Source: AC-32 sp963715575 | GTDB taxonomy: Bacteria; Actinomycetota; Thermoleophilia; Gaiellales; Gaiellaceae | Length of the DNA stretch: 64,000 nucleotides | Direction: 5' to 3' | Assembly (NCBI GenBank): GCA_963715575.1 | Contig: OY970250.1 | Span: forward strand, 2,480,001-2,544,000 | In this document: positions 1-8,755 of the stretch, in pieces | Layout: each line of letters begins with the position of its first letter | How positions within the stretch are numbered: the first letter of the stretch is position 1 | Program-made: the position numbers and the translations under genes | The notes under the pieces: model-generated | What the model was told of the DNA's origin: nothing | Databases searched by the model: none | Seen by the model: only the letters and a program-made list of their open reading frames with translations

Positions 1-235
1 GCGCGAGGTCTCACGTCACGGTGTCGACGTGCTGCTGGCCGTCGGCGACCTGGCGCGCGCGTACCTCGACGGCGCGGGTAACCGTGTCGCGGTGACGCGC
101 TGGGTGCCCGATGCGGAAACGGCGGCCACCAAGGTCACCGAGCTCGTGCTGCCGGGAGACGTCGTCCTCGTGAAGGCCTCCCGGGCGCTCGGCCTCGAGC
201 GGGTCGCGGAGGCGCTCGCGGCGGTGAGCGCTTGA
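1..235 (+). CDS. murF: MurF C-terminal end (partial)
   Basis: Only the last 77 codons are present and the gene begins before the window. The reading frame starts at base 2 and ends at TGA 233-235. The tail reads like the end of the UDP-MurNAc-tripeptide--D-Ala-D-Ala ligase C-terminal domain: a strand giving LLAVGDLAR, then a GDVVLVKASRALGLE segment, which in MurF is the conserved 'VKGSR...ME' stretch. MurF adds the D-Ala-D-Ala dipeptide in the cytoplasm to make UDP-MurNAc-pentapeptide. The stop overlaps the TTG start of mraY (TTGA), as expected for murF-mraY in a dcw cluster. Position and motif agree, but the catalytic domains lie outside the window. Confidence 0.85.
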   Translation, partial: REVSRHGVDVLLAVGDLARAYLDGAGNRVAVTRWVPDAETAATKVTELVLPGDVVLVKASRALGLERVAEALAAVSA

Positions 236-1236
236 GTCGAGTCCTGCTGGCGGGCGTGATCGCCCTGCTCATCTCGATCCTGGCCGGCCCGAAGTTCATC
301 GAGATCCTGCGTCGCAAGGAGCTCGGCCAGCACATCCGCGAGGAAGGCCCCGAGCACCATGTCGCCAAGCAGGGCACGCCGACGATGGGCGGCCTGCTGA
401 TCCTGTTCTCGGCCGCGATCGGCTTCCTCGCGTTCAGCCGCTACACCGTGCCGGCGCTCACCGTGTTCTTCGTGACGCTCGCCTGCGGCGCGATCGGCTT
501 CCTCGACGACTTCATCAAGCTGACGCACCGCCGCTCGCTCGGCCTCAACGGCCGCTGGAAGCTGATCCTGCTCGGGTTGATCACGGTCGGCGTCGCGATC
601 GCGGCGCAGCACCAGCACCTGCCGACGAGCGTCTACATACCCGGCGTCGGGGACCTCGAGCTCTCCTACGCGTGGTACGGGCTGCTCTTCCTCGTGATCG
701 CCGGCGCCGCAAACGGCGTCAACCTGACCGACGGGATTGACGGTCTCGCGGCCGGGACGGTGATCATCGCGCTCTTCACCTTCGCGGCGATGATCGTGAT
801 CTCGTGGATCCGCTCAGGCTCGCCCGGGCACCGCTTCGACACCAAGCTCGACCTCGGGATCATCGCCGCCGCGTTGATCGGGGCCGCGATCGGCTTCCTC
901 TGGTACAACGCCTGGCCGGCCGAGGTGATCATGGGCGACACCGGCTCGATGGCGCTCGGCGGCGCGCTCGCCTCGTTGGCGATCTTCACGAAGACGATCT
1001 TCCTGCTGCTGCTGATCGGCGGAATCTTCGCGATCGAGGCGCTCTCGGTGATCGTCCAGGTCGTCAGCTTCAAGTACTTCAAGCGCCGAGTCTTCCTGAT
1101 GGCGCCGATCCACCATCACTTCGAAATGAAGGCCTGGTCGGAGACGAAGATCATGGTGCGCTTCTGGATCGTCACCGGGCTCCTGTGCGCGATCGGCTTC
1201 GCGCTGTACTACCGCTACTTCACCGGGTTCCGCTGA
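232..1236 (+). CDS. mraY: Phospho-N-acetylmuramoyl-pentapeptide transferase
   Basis: Integral membrane enzyme that transfers phospho-MurNAc-pentapeptide to undecaprenyl phosphate, giving lipid I. The 334-residue length and multi-helix hydrophobic profile fit MraY. Family marks are visible in order: TPTMGG near residue 49, FLDDFIK with the Asp pair near residues 92-93, NLTDGIDGLAAG near 164-175, GDTGSMALGG, and the HHHFE cluster near residue 295. Start is TTG inside a TTGA overlap with the murF stop; no better start lies nearby. It sits between murF and murD, the standard order. Confidence 0.97.
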   Translation: MSRVLLAGVIALLISILAGPKFIEILRRKELGQHIREEGPEHHVAKQGTPTMGGLLILFSAAIGFLAFSRYTVPALTVFFVTLACGAIGFLDDFIKLTHRRSLGLNGRWKLILLGLITVGVAIAAQHQHLPTSVYIPGVGDLELSYAWYGLLFLVIAGAANGVNLTDGIDGLAAGTVIIALFTFAAMIVISWIRSGSPGHRFDTKLDLGIIAAALIGAAIGFLWYNAWPAEVIMGDTGSMALGGALASLAIFTKTIFLLLLIGGIFAIEALSVIVQVVSFKYFKRRVFLMAPIHHHFEMKAWSETKIMVRFWIVTGLLCAIGFALYYRYFTGFR

Positions 1237-2390
1237 GCACGCTTCCTCAGCATGTTCTCGTGCTCGGGCTCGCGCGCTCGGGGAAAGCGGCGGTCTCGGC
1301 GCTCGCGCGGCGCGGGGTGGAGGTGACCGCGGCCGACCGTGAGCTCGGGAACGACGGCGACCTCTCGCTGCTCGACCGGGCCGAGGTGCTCGTCAAGAGC
1401 CCCGGCGTTCCGCGGGAGACGCCGCTCGTTGCCGAGGCCGGACGGCGGGGCGTGCCAATCTGGAGCGAGGTCGAGCTCGGCTACCGGTTGCTGCAGCCGC
1501 GGCTCGTCGGCGTCACGGGCACGAACGGCAAGACGACGACCACCGAGCTGCTGGGGGCGATCCTCGACGCGCCGACCGCGGGGAACGTCGGACGCGCGCT
1601 GACCGATCTCGACGGCGAGGTCGAGCCGGGTGGGCTCGTCGTCTGCGAGCTGTCGAGCTTCCAGCTCGAGGACGTGCACGAGCTCGCCTGCGAGGTCGCG
1701 GTGCTGCTGAACCTCGAGCCCGACCATCTCGACCGCCACGGCTCCTTCGAGGCCTACCGCGACGCGAAGCTGCGCATCTTCGAGCGGGCTCGAGTGAAGA
1801 TCGTGCCGAGGTCGAGCGGCCTGGAGGGAATCGGGTTCTCGGCCGACGACGCGCTGCCGGCCGAGCCGCTGATCCGAGGCGCCCACAACCGCGAGAACGC
1901 CGCCGCGGCCACTGCGGCAGCCCGCGCGCTCGGCGTGCCCGACGAGCAGATCGCGCGCGCCCTCGAGACGTTCCCCGGCGTGCCGCACCGGCTCGAACCG
2001 GTCGGCGAGGTGAACGGCGTCCGCTACGTGAACGACTCGAAGGCGACCAACGTCGCCGCCGCACTGCGCGCCCTCGCCGCCTATGTGGACGAGCCCGTCC
2101 ACCTGATCCTCGGCGGCTCGCGCAAGGGCGAGGACTTCACGCCGCTCGCCGCCGCGATCGGTCCCAACGTGCGCAGCGTCCACCTGATCGGCGAGACCGC
2201 GGCCGAGCTCGCCGCGGCGATCCCGGAGGCCCGCGACGACGGCGACCTCGTGACCGCGCTCGCCCACGTCGACGCGCGATCGGGCGACGTCGTCCTGCTG
2301 AGCCCGGCCTGTGCGAGCTACGACCAGTTCCGCGACTTCGAGCAGCGCGGCGAGGAATTCAGGAGGCTGGTGCAGAACCTGACCGGGTGA
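1233..2390 (+). CDS. murD: UDP-N-acetylmuramoylalanine--D-glutamate ligase
   Basis: Cytoplasmic ATP-dependent ligase adding D-Glu to UDP-MurNAc-L-Ala. Motifs: N-terminal Rossmann-like VLVLGLARSGKAA, P-loop GVTGTNGKTTT, NLEPDHLDRHG, HRLEPVGEVNG, NDSKATN, LILGGSRKGEDF, and the C-terminal SPACASYDQFRDFEQRG. At 385 residues it is shorter than the usual 440-450. Start choice is unusual. The first in-frame ATG/GTG/TTG after the mraY stop is GTG 1260, which would cut off the first beta strand. CTG at 1233 forms a CTGA overlap with the mraY stop, the same coupling geometry used by neighbouring genes, and keeps the full fold. I prefer CTG 1233; GTG 1260 is the conventional alternative. Confidence 0.92.
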   Translation: MSTLPQHVLVLGLARSGKAAVSALARRGVEVTAADRELGNDGDLSLLDRAEVLVKSPGVPRETPLVAEAGRRGVPIWSEVELGYRLLQPRLVGVTGTNGKTTTTELLGAILDAPTAGNVGRALTDLDGEVEPGGLVVCELSSFQLEDVHELACEVAVLLNLEPDHLDRHGSFEAYRDAKLRIFERARVKIVPRSSGLEGIGFSADDALPAEPLIRGAHNRENAAAATAAARALGVPDEQIARALETFPGVPHRLEPVGEVNGVRYVNDSKATNVAAALRALAAYVDEPVHLILGGSRKGEDFTPLAAAIGPNVRSVHLIGETAAELAAAIPEARDDGDLVTALAHVDARSGDVVLLSPACASYDQFRDFEQRGEEFRRLVQNLTG

Positions 2391-3622
2391 GGCGTGGCCT
2401 CGAATCGAGCGTGCTCATCCTCGTGACCATGGGGCTGGTCGCGTTCGGCCTCGTGATGGTCTACAGCGCGACCTCGGCCTCGGCCGCGCTGGCAAATGGC
2501 GACCCCGCCTACTACCTCAAGCGGCAGGCGATCTACGCGGTGCTCGGGCTCGTGTCGATGGTCGTCTGCTCGCGGATCGACTTCCGTGCGCTGCGCGCGC
2601 TCGCGCCGCTGCTGATGGTCTCGAGCGCCACACTCCTGCTGGCCGTGCTCGTAATCGGCCGCGCTGCGAACGGCGCCAGCCGCTGGATCTCGTTCGGGCC
2701 GCTCGTCTTCCAGCCCTCGGAGCTCGCCAAGGTCGCGCTCGCGGTCTGGGCGGCCGGCTACCTCGCGCGCCGCAAGCCCCCGCGCAACCTCGCAGAGCTC
2801 TGGCGCCCGCTCGGCCTCGTCACGCTCGTCTTCTGCGGCCTGATCCTGGTCGAGCCCGACCTCGGCACCGCGATCGCGATCGTCGTGATGCTCGCCGCGA
2901 TGCTGCTCGTGGCGGGCACGCCGGGCCGGACGCTCGGCGCCGGGCTCGTGATCGTCGGCACGCTCGGCCTGTTCGCGGTCTGGCTCGAGCCCTACCGCCG
3001 CGCCCGCCTGTTCAGCTTCCTCAACCCCTGGCAGGACGCGCAGGGCGCGGGCTTCCAAACGGTGCAGGCGATGATCGGCCTCGGCTCCGGCGGCATCTTC
3101 GGCGTCGGCCTCGGCCAGAGCGTCCAGAAGACGAACTACCTCCCGGAGGCCCACACCGACATGATCTTCGCGATCATCGGCGAGGAGCTCGGCCTCGTCG
3201 GCGCGACCGCGGTGATCGCTGCTTACTGCGCCGTCGCCTACCTCGGCCTGAAGATCGCGTTGCAGTGCAAGGACCCGTTCGGCAAGCGCCTCGCGGCCGG
3301 GCTGACCGCGCTCGTCTGTGGCCAGGCGGCGATCAATCTCGCAGCCGTGATGGGGCTCGCGCCGCTGACCGGGATCCCGCTGCCATTCGTCTCCTACGGC
3401 GGCTCGAGCCTCGTGGTCGCGCTCGCCTGTGTCGGCATCCTCCTTAACATCGCGGGCAATGCAGGAGCGGGAGCAAGAAGCGCCGGTGTTTCTGATCGCG
3501 GCCGGCGGGACGGCCGGGCACGTCCTGCCCGCGCTCGCAATCGCTCAGGAGCTGCGCGGCCGCGGAGCACGCGTGACGTTCGCCGGATCGCCGGATCGCG
3601 CCGAGGCGCGACTGGTTCCTGA
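2387..3622 (+). CDS. ftsW: FtsW, lipid II polymerase of the divisome (SEDS family)
   Basis: Multi-pass membrane glycosyltransferase that polymerises lipid II at the septum. The start is GTG in a GTGA overlap with murD. SEDS marks are present: MVYSATSAS near residue 25, the PLVFQPSELAK motif near residue 105, and LPFVSYGGSS near the end of the membrane domain (about residue 338). After LLNIAGNAG the frame continues for about 55 more residues as a highly basic, Arg-rich tail that lies entirely over the first 164 bases of murG in another frame. Either this is a genuine long overlap with a basic cytoplasmic tail, or a frameshift hides an earlier stop. The catalytic part is secure, the tail is not. 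Confidence 0.93.
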   Translation: MRRGLESSVLILVTMGLVAFGLVMVYSATSASAALANGDPAYYLKRQAIYAVLGLVSMVVCSRIDFRALRALAPLLMVSSATLLLAVLVIGRAANGASRWISFGPLVFQPSELAKVALAVWAAGYLARRKPPRNLAELWRPLGLVTLVFCGLILVEPDLGTAIAIVVMLAAMLLVAGTPGRTLGAGLVIVGTLGLFAVWLEPYRRARLFSFLNPWQDAQGAGFQTVQAMIGLGSGGIFGVGLGQSVQKTNYLPEAHTDMIFAIIGEELGLVGATAVIAAYCAVAYLGLKIALQCKDPFGKRLAAGLTALVCGQAAINLAAVMGLAPLTGIPLPFVSYGGSSLVVALACVGILLNIAGNAGAGARSAGVSDRGRRDGRARPARARNRSGAARPRSTRDVRRIAGSRRGATGS

Positions 3623-4541
3623 GGCCGGCTTCGAGCTCGACACCTTTCGCGTCAGCGGCCTGCCGCGCCGGCCGGGAGTCCAGCAGGTCCGCGCCGCACT
3701 GCGTGCGCTCGCGGCGCCGGCCGCCTGCGATCGGATCCTCGCGAGGCGCCGGCCGGACACGGTGCTCGGCGCGGGCGGTTACGTGGCCGGCCCGATGGTC
3801 GTCGCGGCCGCACGTCGCCGCATACCGGCCGCGCTGACCGAGGCCGACGCGCACCTCGGCCTCGCCAACCGCCTCGCGGCTCCGTTCGCCAAGCGCGTCT
3901 TCCTCTCGTATCCGATTGCCGGCCGCAAGCCACCGAAGTACGTCGTCACCGGGCGGGCGATCGCCGACAACGCGCGTCCGCTGCCCCGCGACGAGGCGCG
4001 TACGCAGCTCGGCCTGCCGCCGGACGGGCCGGTACTACTCGTCGCCGGCGCGCGGGCGGGGGCGCGTGCGCTGAATGAGCTGGCGGTCGAGGCCTTCGGC
4101 GAGCGCGGGCCGGCCGTTCTGCACATCTCGGGCGAGCGCGACTACGACGAGCTGCGGATGCGTGTCTCGCGGCCGGACTACGTGCTGCTGCCGGTGCTCG
4201 ACGGGCTCGGCGCAGCCTACGGCGCCGCGGATCTCGCGCTGATGCGCAGCGGCTCGACGGTCTGGGAGCTCGCCGCAGCGGGCCTGCCGGCGGTGCTCGT
4301 GCCGTATCCGTTCGCGACGGCCGATCACCAGACCAAGAACGCGCGCTACTTCGAGGCCGCGGGCGGTGCGATCGTGATCCCCGAGAGCGAGCTCGGCCGC
4401 GCGCCCGAGACGGCGCGCTCGCTGCTCGACGATCCGGACCGGCTGGCCAAGATGCGTGCCGCGATGCTGAGTGTGGCGCGGCCCGATGCTGCGGAGCAGA
4501 TCGCGGAGGAGCTGATGGCGCTTGCGGCCGCTCGACGGTAG
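3459..4541 (+). CDS. murG: UDP-GlcNAc:lipid I N-acetylglucosaminyltransferase
   Basis: GT28-family peripheral membrane enzyme that converts lipid I to lipid II. N-terminal glycine-rich loop AAGGTAGHVLPALAIAQEL near residue 13, GGYVAGPMVVAA in the acceptor domain, and the donor-site segment RSGSTVWELAAAGLPAVLVP followed by DHQTKNARYFE are all present. 360 residues, normal length. ATG 3459 is chosen because the conserved domain begins about ten residues later; TTG or GTG starts further upstream lie deep inside ftsW. It overlaps the ftsW frame by 164 bp and the murC start by 20 bp. Confidence 0.95.
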   Translation: MQEREQEAPVFLIAAGGTAGHVLPALAIAQELRGRGARVTFAGSPDRAEARLVPEAGFELDTFRVSGLPRRPGVQQVRAALRALAAPAACDRILARRRPDTVLGAGGYVAGPMVVAAARRRIPAALTEADAHLGLANRLAAPFAKRVFLSYPIAGRKPPKYVVTGRAIADNARPLPRDEARTQLGLPPDGPVLLVAGARAGARALNELAVEAFGERGPAVLHISGERDYDELRMRVSRPDYVLLPVLDGLGAAYGAADLALMRSGSTVWELAAAGLPAVLVPYPFATADHQTKNARYFEAAGGAIVIPESELGRAPETARSLLDDPDRLAKMRAAMLSVARPDAAEQIAEELMALAAARR

Positions 4542-5736
4542 ACGCTTCTGGCTCGTCGGGATCGGCGGTGCGGGTATGAGCGCGCTCGCGCTGGTCGCGC
4601 ACGAGTGGGGCGCGGAGGTCGGCGGTTCCGACCGCGCACGCTCCTCGTACGTCGAACGGCTCGAGGCGGCCGGAATCCCGGTTGCGATCGGCCACGACGC
4701 GGCGAACGTTCCCGACGACGCCGAGGTGATCGTCTCGAGCGCGATCTCTCCTGACAACCCGGAGGTGTCACGCGCGCGCGTGAAGAAGAAGCGGGCGGAG
4801 CTGCTGGCCGAGCTCGTCGAGCTGCGGCCGTCGATCGTCGTCGCCGGCGCGCACGGCAAGACCACCACCACGGCGATGATCGCCTTCGTGCTCGACCGGC
4901 TCGGGCTCGATCCTGCCTTCTTGATCGGCGGCGAGATCCCTCAGCTTGGGGGCAACGCGCGCGCCGGGGAGGGCTGGCTCGTGGCCGAGGGCGACGAGTC
5001 GGACCGGTCGCTCGAATTGCTGCGCCCGCAGGTCGCCGTCCTGACGAACGTCGAGCTCGACCACCATGCGACCTTCAGCTCCGAGGCCGAGGTGCGCGGG
5101 CTGTTCGAGAACTGGCTTGCGCGAGCGCCCGAGGTCGTGCGCGGCGATGAGCTCGAGCCCGTGCGGTTCGAGCTCGCGGTTCCGGGCGAGCACAACCGCC
5201 ACAACGCGGCAACGGCGCTCGCCGCGCTCGAGGTCGCGCGTGTGTCGCGCGACGACGCCGCGCGGCTCCTGCCCGAGTTCGCGGGTGCCGGCAGGCGCTT
5301 CGAGCTGCGCGGCGAGCGGGGCGGCGTACGGGTCTACGACGACTACGGGCACCACCCGCGCGAGGTGGCGGTGACGCTCGCGGCCGCGCGGGCCTCGGCC
5401 GGGGATGGTCGTGTGCTCGTCGTCTTCCAACCGCATCTCTATTCGCGCACGCGCCACCTGGCGCACGAGTTGGCGCAAGCTCTCGCGGCGGCCGACGCGG
5501 TGGCGGTGACGAGTGTCTACGCCGCGCGCGAGGAGCCGGTTGCCGGGGTTGAGGGCTCGCTCGTGGTCGAGGCTCTCGCCGGGGAGCGGCCCGGCATGGC
5601 CGTCGCCTGGACGCCTACGCTCGACGACGCGGTTCGGTTCCTCGCCCGGCGGGCGCGGCCGGGCGATCTCGTGCTGACGATCGGCGCGGGCGACGTCGAG
5701 CGTGCCGGCCCGCTGCTACTCGAGGAGCTCGCATGA
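4522..5736 (+). CDS. murC: UDP-N-acetylmuramate--L-alanine ligase
   Basis: First amino-acid-adding Mur ligase. Seen: N-terminal GIGGAGMSALA (UDP-binding Rossmann loop), P-loop AGAHGKTTTTAM, EGDESDRS, TNVELDHHATF, PGEHNRHNAATALAAL, YDDYGHHPREVAVTL and FQPHLYSRTRHL. The 404 residues are compact against the usual 450-490. Start TTG 4522 overlaps the murG end by 20 bp and gives a proper N-terminus. Placement between murG and murB is the common actinobacterial order. It acts in the cytoplasm and supplies the UDP-MurNAc-Ala used by MurD. Confidence 0.95.
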   Translation: MRPLDGRRFWLVGIGGAGMSALALVAHEWGAEVGGSDRARSSYVERLEAAGIPVAIGHDAANVPDDAEVIVSSAISPDNPEVSRARVKKKRAELLAELVELRPSIVVAGAHGKTTTTAMIAFVLDRLGLDPAFLIGGEIPQLGGNARAGEGWLVAEGDESDRSLELLRPQVAVLTNVELDHHATFSSEAEVRGLFENWLARAPEVVRGDELEPVRFELAVPGEHNRHNAATALAALEVARVSRDDAARLLPEFAGAGRRFELRGERGGVRVYDDYGHHPREVAVTLAAARASAGDGRVLVVFQPHLYSRTRHLAHELAQALAAADAVAVTSVYAAREEPVAGVEGSLVVEALAGERPGMAVAWTPTLDDAVRFLARRARPGDLVLTIGAGDVERAGPLLLEELA

Positions 5737-6614
5737 AGATCGAGGAGGGCGTCGAGCTCTCGCGCTTCACGACGCTCGGAGCCGGCGGACCGGCGAAGGC
5801 GTTCGCGCGGCCGGAGTCGGTCGAGAAGCTCGAGGAGGCGCTCGCCTGGGCCCGCGAGCACGAGCTGCCGGTGGCGACCGTCGGACTGGGCTCGAACCTG
5901 CTCGTCGCGGACGAAGGCTTCGACGGGCTCGTTCTGAAGCTCGGCGGGGAGCTCGCCGAGGCGCGTGTCGAGGGCGAGCAGCTGCTCGCCGGCGGCGGCG
6001 CGGCCAACGCCGTCTGCTTGCACCGTGTGCGTGCCGCGGGGCTCGGCGGCTTCGAGTTCGCCTGCGCGATCCCGGGCACGATCGGCGGCGGCGTCTGGAT
6101 GAACGCGGGCGCGTACGGCAGCGACTGGGCCGCGATCCTCGACCGCGCGCTGGTGGTCGACGAGCAAGGAGCTCGCTGGCTGTCGCCCGAAGAGCTCGGC
6201 CTCAGCTACCGGCACTCGGAGCTGCAGCACGGCCAGGTCGTCGCGCGCGCCGAGTTCACGCTGGCCCCGCTGCCCGAGGAGCAGATCAAGGCGAACGTCG
6301 CGCGGCTGCAGGCGCTGCGCAAGGCCGCACAGCCGACGAACAAGCGCACCTTCGGGAGCGTCTTCAAGAACCCCGAGCACGAGCTCAGCGCGGGGCGAAT
6401 GCTCGAGGCCTGCAGGCTCAAGGGACACCGGCTCGGCGGCGCGCAGATCTCTCCACGCCACGCGAACTTCATCGAGAACGCGGAGGGAGCCCGGGCCGCC
6501 GACGCGGTCGCGCTGATGGCCGAGGCGCGGCGGCGGGCGCTGGAGCAGTTCGGAGTCGAGCTCGTGCACGAGGTCGAGTTCCTCGGGTCACTCGAGCTGC
6601 CGCCGCTGCGGTAG
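5733..6614 (+). CDS. murB: UDP-N-acetylenolpyruvoylglucosamine reductase
   Basis: FAD-dependent enzyme that reduces enolpyruvyl-UDP-GlcNAc to UDP-MurNAc using NADPH. FAD-binding segment TTLGAGGPAKAF, GLGSNLLVADEGF, CAIPGTIGGGVWMNAGAYG, LSYRHSEL (the SYRxS/YR active-site region), and the C-terminal FGSVFKNPE, SPRHANFIEN. 293 residues: a type II-like short MurB with the catalytic Ser in GSVFKNP. Start ATG forms ATGA with the murC stop. MurB feeds MurC, so adjacency is functional. Confidence 0.96.
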   Translation: MKIEEGVELSRFTTLGAGGPAKAFARPESVEKLEEALAWAREHELPVATVGLGSNLLVADEGFDGLVLKLGGELAEARVEGEQLLAGGGAANAVCLHRVRAAGLGGFEFACAIPGTIGGGVWMNAGAYGSDWAAILDRALVVDEQGARWLSPEELGLSYRHSELQHGQVVARAEFTLAPLPEEQIKANVARLQALRKAAQPTNKRTFGSVFKNPEHELSAGRMLEACRLKGHRLGGAQISPRHANFIENAEGARAADAVALMAEARRRALEQFGVELVHEVEFLGSLELPPLR

Positions 6615-6645
6615 GAGCGGCGCGCGCCGCGGCGAAAGCCGCCCC

Positions 6646-7464
6646 GTGCCCCAGCGCACCTCTCAGAGTCCCCGCGCCCGCACCGCGGTCGTCCACTTGC
6701 CCGCGCTCGAGCGCCCGGCCGTGCTGCGCCTGCTGCCGTCCGGCCGCTCGCTCCTCGTCGGCTTCGCAATCGTGCTGGGGGCCGTCGGCCTGTACCTGCT
6801 CGCCCGCTCGACGCCGATGTTCGCCGTCCAGGAGATCGAGGTCGAGGGAGCGCCGCCGGCCGTCGCCGCCCACGTGCGCTCGGCGCTCGCGCCGATCGAA
6901 GGCCAGAGCCTGCTCGCCTTGAACACCGCGGAGGTCGAGCGGCGTCTGGCGAAGCTGCCCGACGTGGCCGCCGCCGGCTACGACCGCAACTTCCCGCACA
7001 CCCTGCGCGTGACCGTTCGGCCCGAGCACGCGCTCGCCGTCGTGCGCCGCGGCCCGAAGGCCTGGCTGGTGGCAGCCAGCACCCGCACGATCGGCGTGGT
7101 GCCGCTCGGCAGGCATCCCGAGTTGCCGCGGATCTGGCTCGCCCACGCCGGCGAGCCGCAGGTGGGGGCGACGTTGACCGACCGCTTCGGCCTGCGCGCG
7201 GTACGCGCCCTCGCCTTCGCGCGGACGGCACGCTTCACGGGTCGGGTGCGGATGGTGCGCGTTCGCGAACGCGACCTGACGTTCCTGCTCGGCTCCGGCC
7301 TCGAGCTCCGGCTGGGCGCGCTGAACGCGATCCCGCTCAAGCTCGCGATCGCGCAGCGGGTCGTTCCGGGGCTGCTCGCGCAGGGCGGATACCTCTACCT
7401 CGACGTGAGCGTTCCGGCCAGGCCGGTAGCGGGCACAACCCTAAACTCTCAGTCAGAGCCTTAG
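6646..7464 (+). CDS. ftsQ: Cell division protein FtsQ/DivIB
   Basis: Bitopic membrane protein of the divisome. Short basic cytoplasmic N-terminus, one transmembrane segment at about residues 35-55 (LLVGFAIVLGAVGLYLL), then a POTRA domain beginning MFAVQEIEVEGAP with the typical QSLLALNTAEVERRLAKLP and FPHTLRVTVRPEHALAVV, followed by the beta domain. 272 residues. GTG 6646 is the first good start after murB (31-base gap). It links FtsB/FtsL to the septal synthase; those partners are not in this window. No ftsA lies between ftsQ and ftsZ, as is normal in Actinobacteria. Confidence 0.9.
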   Translation: MPQRTSQSPRARTAVVHLPALERPAVLRLLPSGRSLLVGFAIVLGAVGLYLLARSTPMFAVQEIEVEGAPPAVAAHVRSALAPIEGQSLLALNTAEVERRLAKLPDVAAAGYDRNFPHTLRVTVRPEHALAVVRRGPKAWLVAASTRTIGVVPLGRHPELPRIWLAHAGEPQVGATLTDRFGLRAVRALAFARTARFTGRVRMVRVRERDLTFLLGSGLELRLGALNAIPLKLAIAQRVVPGLLAQGGYLYLDVSVPARPVAGTTLNSQSEP

Positions 7465-7485
7465 ACTTCGGCCGCCCATACGCCG

Positions 7486-7514
7486 TTGACACGGGGACTC
7501 CGGAGGCGTACCCT
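7486..7514 (+). promoter_or_regulatory. Consensus-type promoter for ftsZ
   Basis: TTGACA at 7486-7491, a 17-base spacer, then TACCCT at 7509-7514. A purine-rich Shine-Dalgarno stretch (GAGG at 7550-7553, AGAG at 7555-7558) precedes the ftsZ start. This is the best housekeeping-type -35/-10 pair in the window. It should let ftsZ be transcribed independently of the upstream mur operon, with a leader of about 40 bases. Confidence 0.75.
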
Positions 7515-7563
7515 GCCGTGCGCTGAAGACGTACTGTCCACTAAAGCTTGAGGTAGAGACGGG

Positions 7564-8655
7564 TTGAGCGTGCGGGATCAAAGCGGGAACTACCTGGCCC
7601 TGATCAAGGTCGTGGGTGTCGGCGGCGGCGGCTCGAACGCCGTCAACCGGATGGTCGACGCCGGCCTCTCGGGCTGCGAGTTCATCGCCGTCAACACGGA
7701 CGCACAGGCGCTGCTGATGTGCGACGCCGACGTGAAGATGCCGATCGGCTCCGATGTCACCCGGGGCCTGGGCGCGGGAGCCGACCCGTCGGTCGGGCGC
7801 TCTGCCGCCGAGGAGAGCCGAGACGAATTGAAGGAGGCGCTCAAGGGCGCCGACATGGTCTTCGTCACCGCCGGCGAGGGCGGCGGCACCGGCACCGGCG
7901 CTGCTCCGGTCGTCGCGAGGCTCGCGCAGGAGATCGGCGCGCTCACCGTCGGCGTGGTCACGCGCCCGTTCTCGTTCGAGGGCCGCCGGCGCGCCGAGGT
8001 CGCCTCGCGCGGTGTCGACGAGCTGCGCGACGAGGTCGACACGCTGATCGTGATCGAGAACGACCGCCTCCTGCAGGTGGTCGAGAAACGCACCTCGATC
8101 GTGGACGCCTTCAACGTCGCCGACGACGTCCTTCGCCAGGGCGTGCAGGGCATCACCGACCTGATCACGATTCCCGGCCTGGTCAACCTCGACTTCGCCG
8201 ACGTGCGGACGATCATGAACGAGGCCGGCTCCGCGCTGATGGGGATCGGCACGGCCGCCGGCGAGAACCGCGCCACCGAGGCGGCGCGCGCTGCGGTCTC
8301 CTCGCCGCTGCTGGAATCGTCGATCGAAGGCGCGACCGGGATCCTGCTGAACGTGACCGGCGGTCCCGACATCGGGCTGTTCGAGGTGAACGAGGCGGCG
8401 CAGGTCGTGACCTCGGCCGCCGACCAGAACGCCAACGTCATCTTCGGCGCCGTGATCGACGAGAGCCAGAGCGACGAGGTTCGCGTGACCGTGATCGCCA
8501 CCGGCTTCGGCCCGGCGCGGCTCCGGCGCCGCCGGCGCACCGAGGAGCAGGCCGGCGAAGAGAAGGCGAACGGCGAGAGCCAGCGCGAGCAGCCCGCCGA
8601 GGCGTTCGAACTCTCCGACGACGTGCTCGAAGTGCCGTCGTTCCTGCGGGACTAA
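7564..8655 (+). CDS. ftsZ: Cell division GTPase FtsZ
   Basis: Tubulin-like GTPase that forms the Z ring. Residues: VGVGGGGSNAVNRM near 17-30, the tubulin signature GGGTGTG at 106-112, and NLDFADVRTIM (T7 loop). A short linker rich in Glu and Arg then leads to the C-terminal peptide DDVLEVPSFLRD at 352-363, which in Actinobacteria binds SepF and other tethers. 363 residues. Start TTG 7564 (MSVRDQ) with a purine-rich Shine-Dalgarno 5-10 bases upstream; GTG 7570 is a possible alternative two codons in. It has its own promoter and is followed by a strong terminator. Confidence 0.97.
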   Translation: MSVRDQSGNYLALIKVVGVGGGGSNAVNRMVDAGLSGCEFIAVNTDAQALLMCDADVKMPIGSDVTRGLGAGADPSVGRSAAEESRDELKEALKGADMVFVTAGEGGGTGTGAAPVVARLAQEIGALTVGVVTRPFSFEGRRRAEVASRGVDELRDEVDTLIVIENDRLLQVVEKRTSIVDAFNVADDVLRQGVQGITDLITIPGLVNLDFADVRTIMNEAGSALMGIGTAAGENRATEAARAAVSSPLLESSIEGATGILLNVTGGPDIGLFEVNEAAQVVTSAADQNANVIFGAVIDESQSDEVRVTVIATGFGPARLRRRRRTEEQAGEEKANGESQREQPAEAFELSDDVLEVPSFLRD

Positions 8656-8755
8656 GCGAGTTTCGCGATCGATGTTTAACCGCCGCGGGCAGCGGCAATT
8701 ATTGGCGTGCCCTCTCGGATCGACCGTAGCGGTTGATCCGCGATGACCCGGTCCG

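Noticed and set aside
1185..1260. GTG 1185 as murD start
   Set aside because: It would give a 52-bp overlap with mraY and add residues not seen in MurD; the CTGA overlap at 1233 fits better.
8656..8755. Glycine riboswitch upstream of gcvT
   Set aside because: No tandem aptamer core could be read, and the gcvT -10 lies downstream of the terminator, so a leader from here would not be needed.
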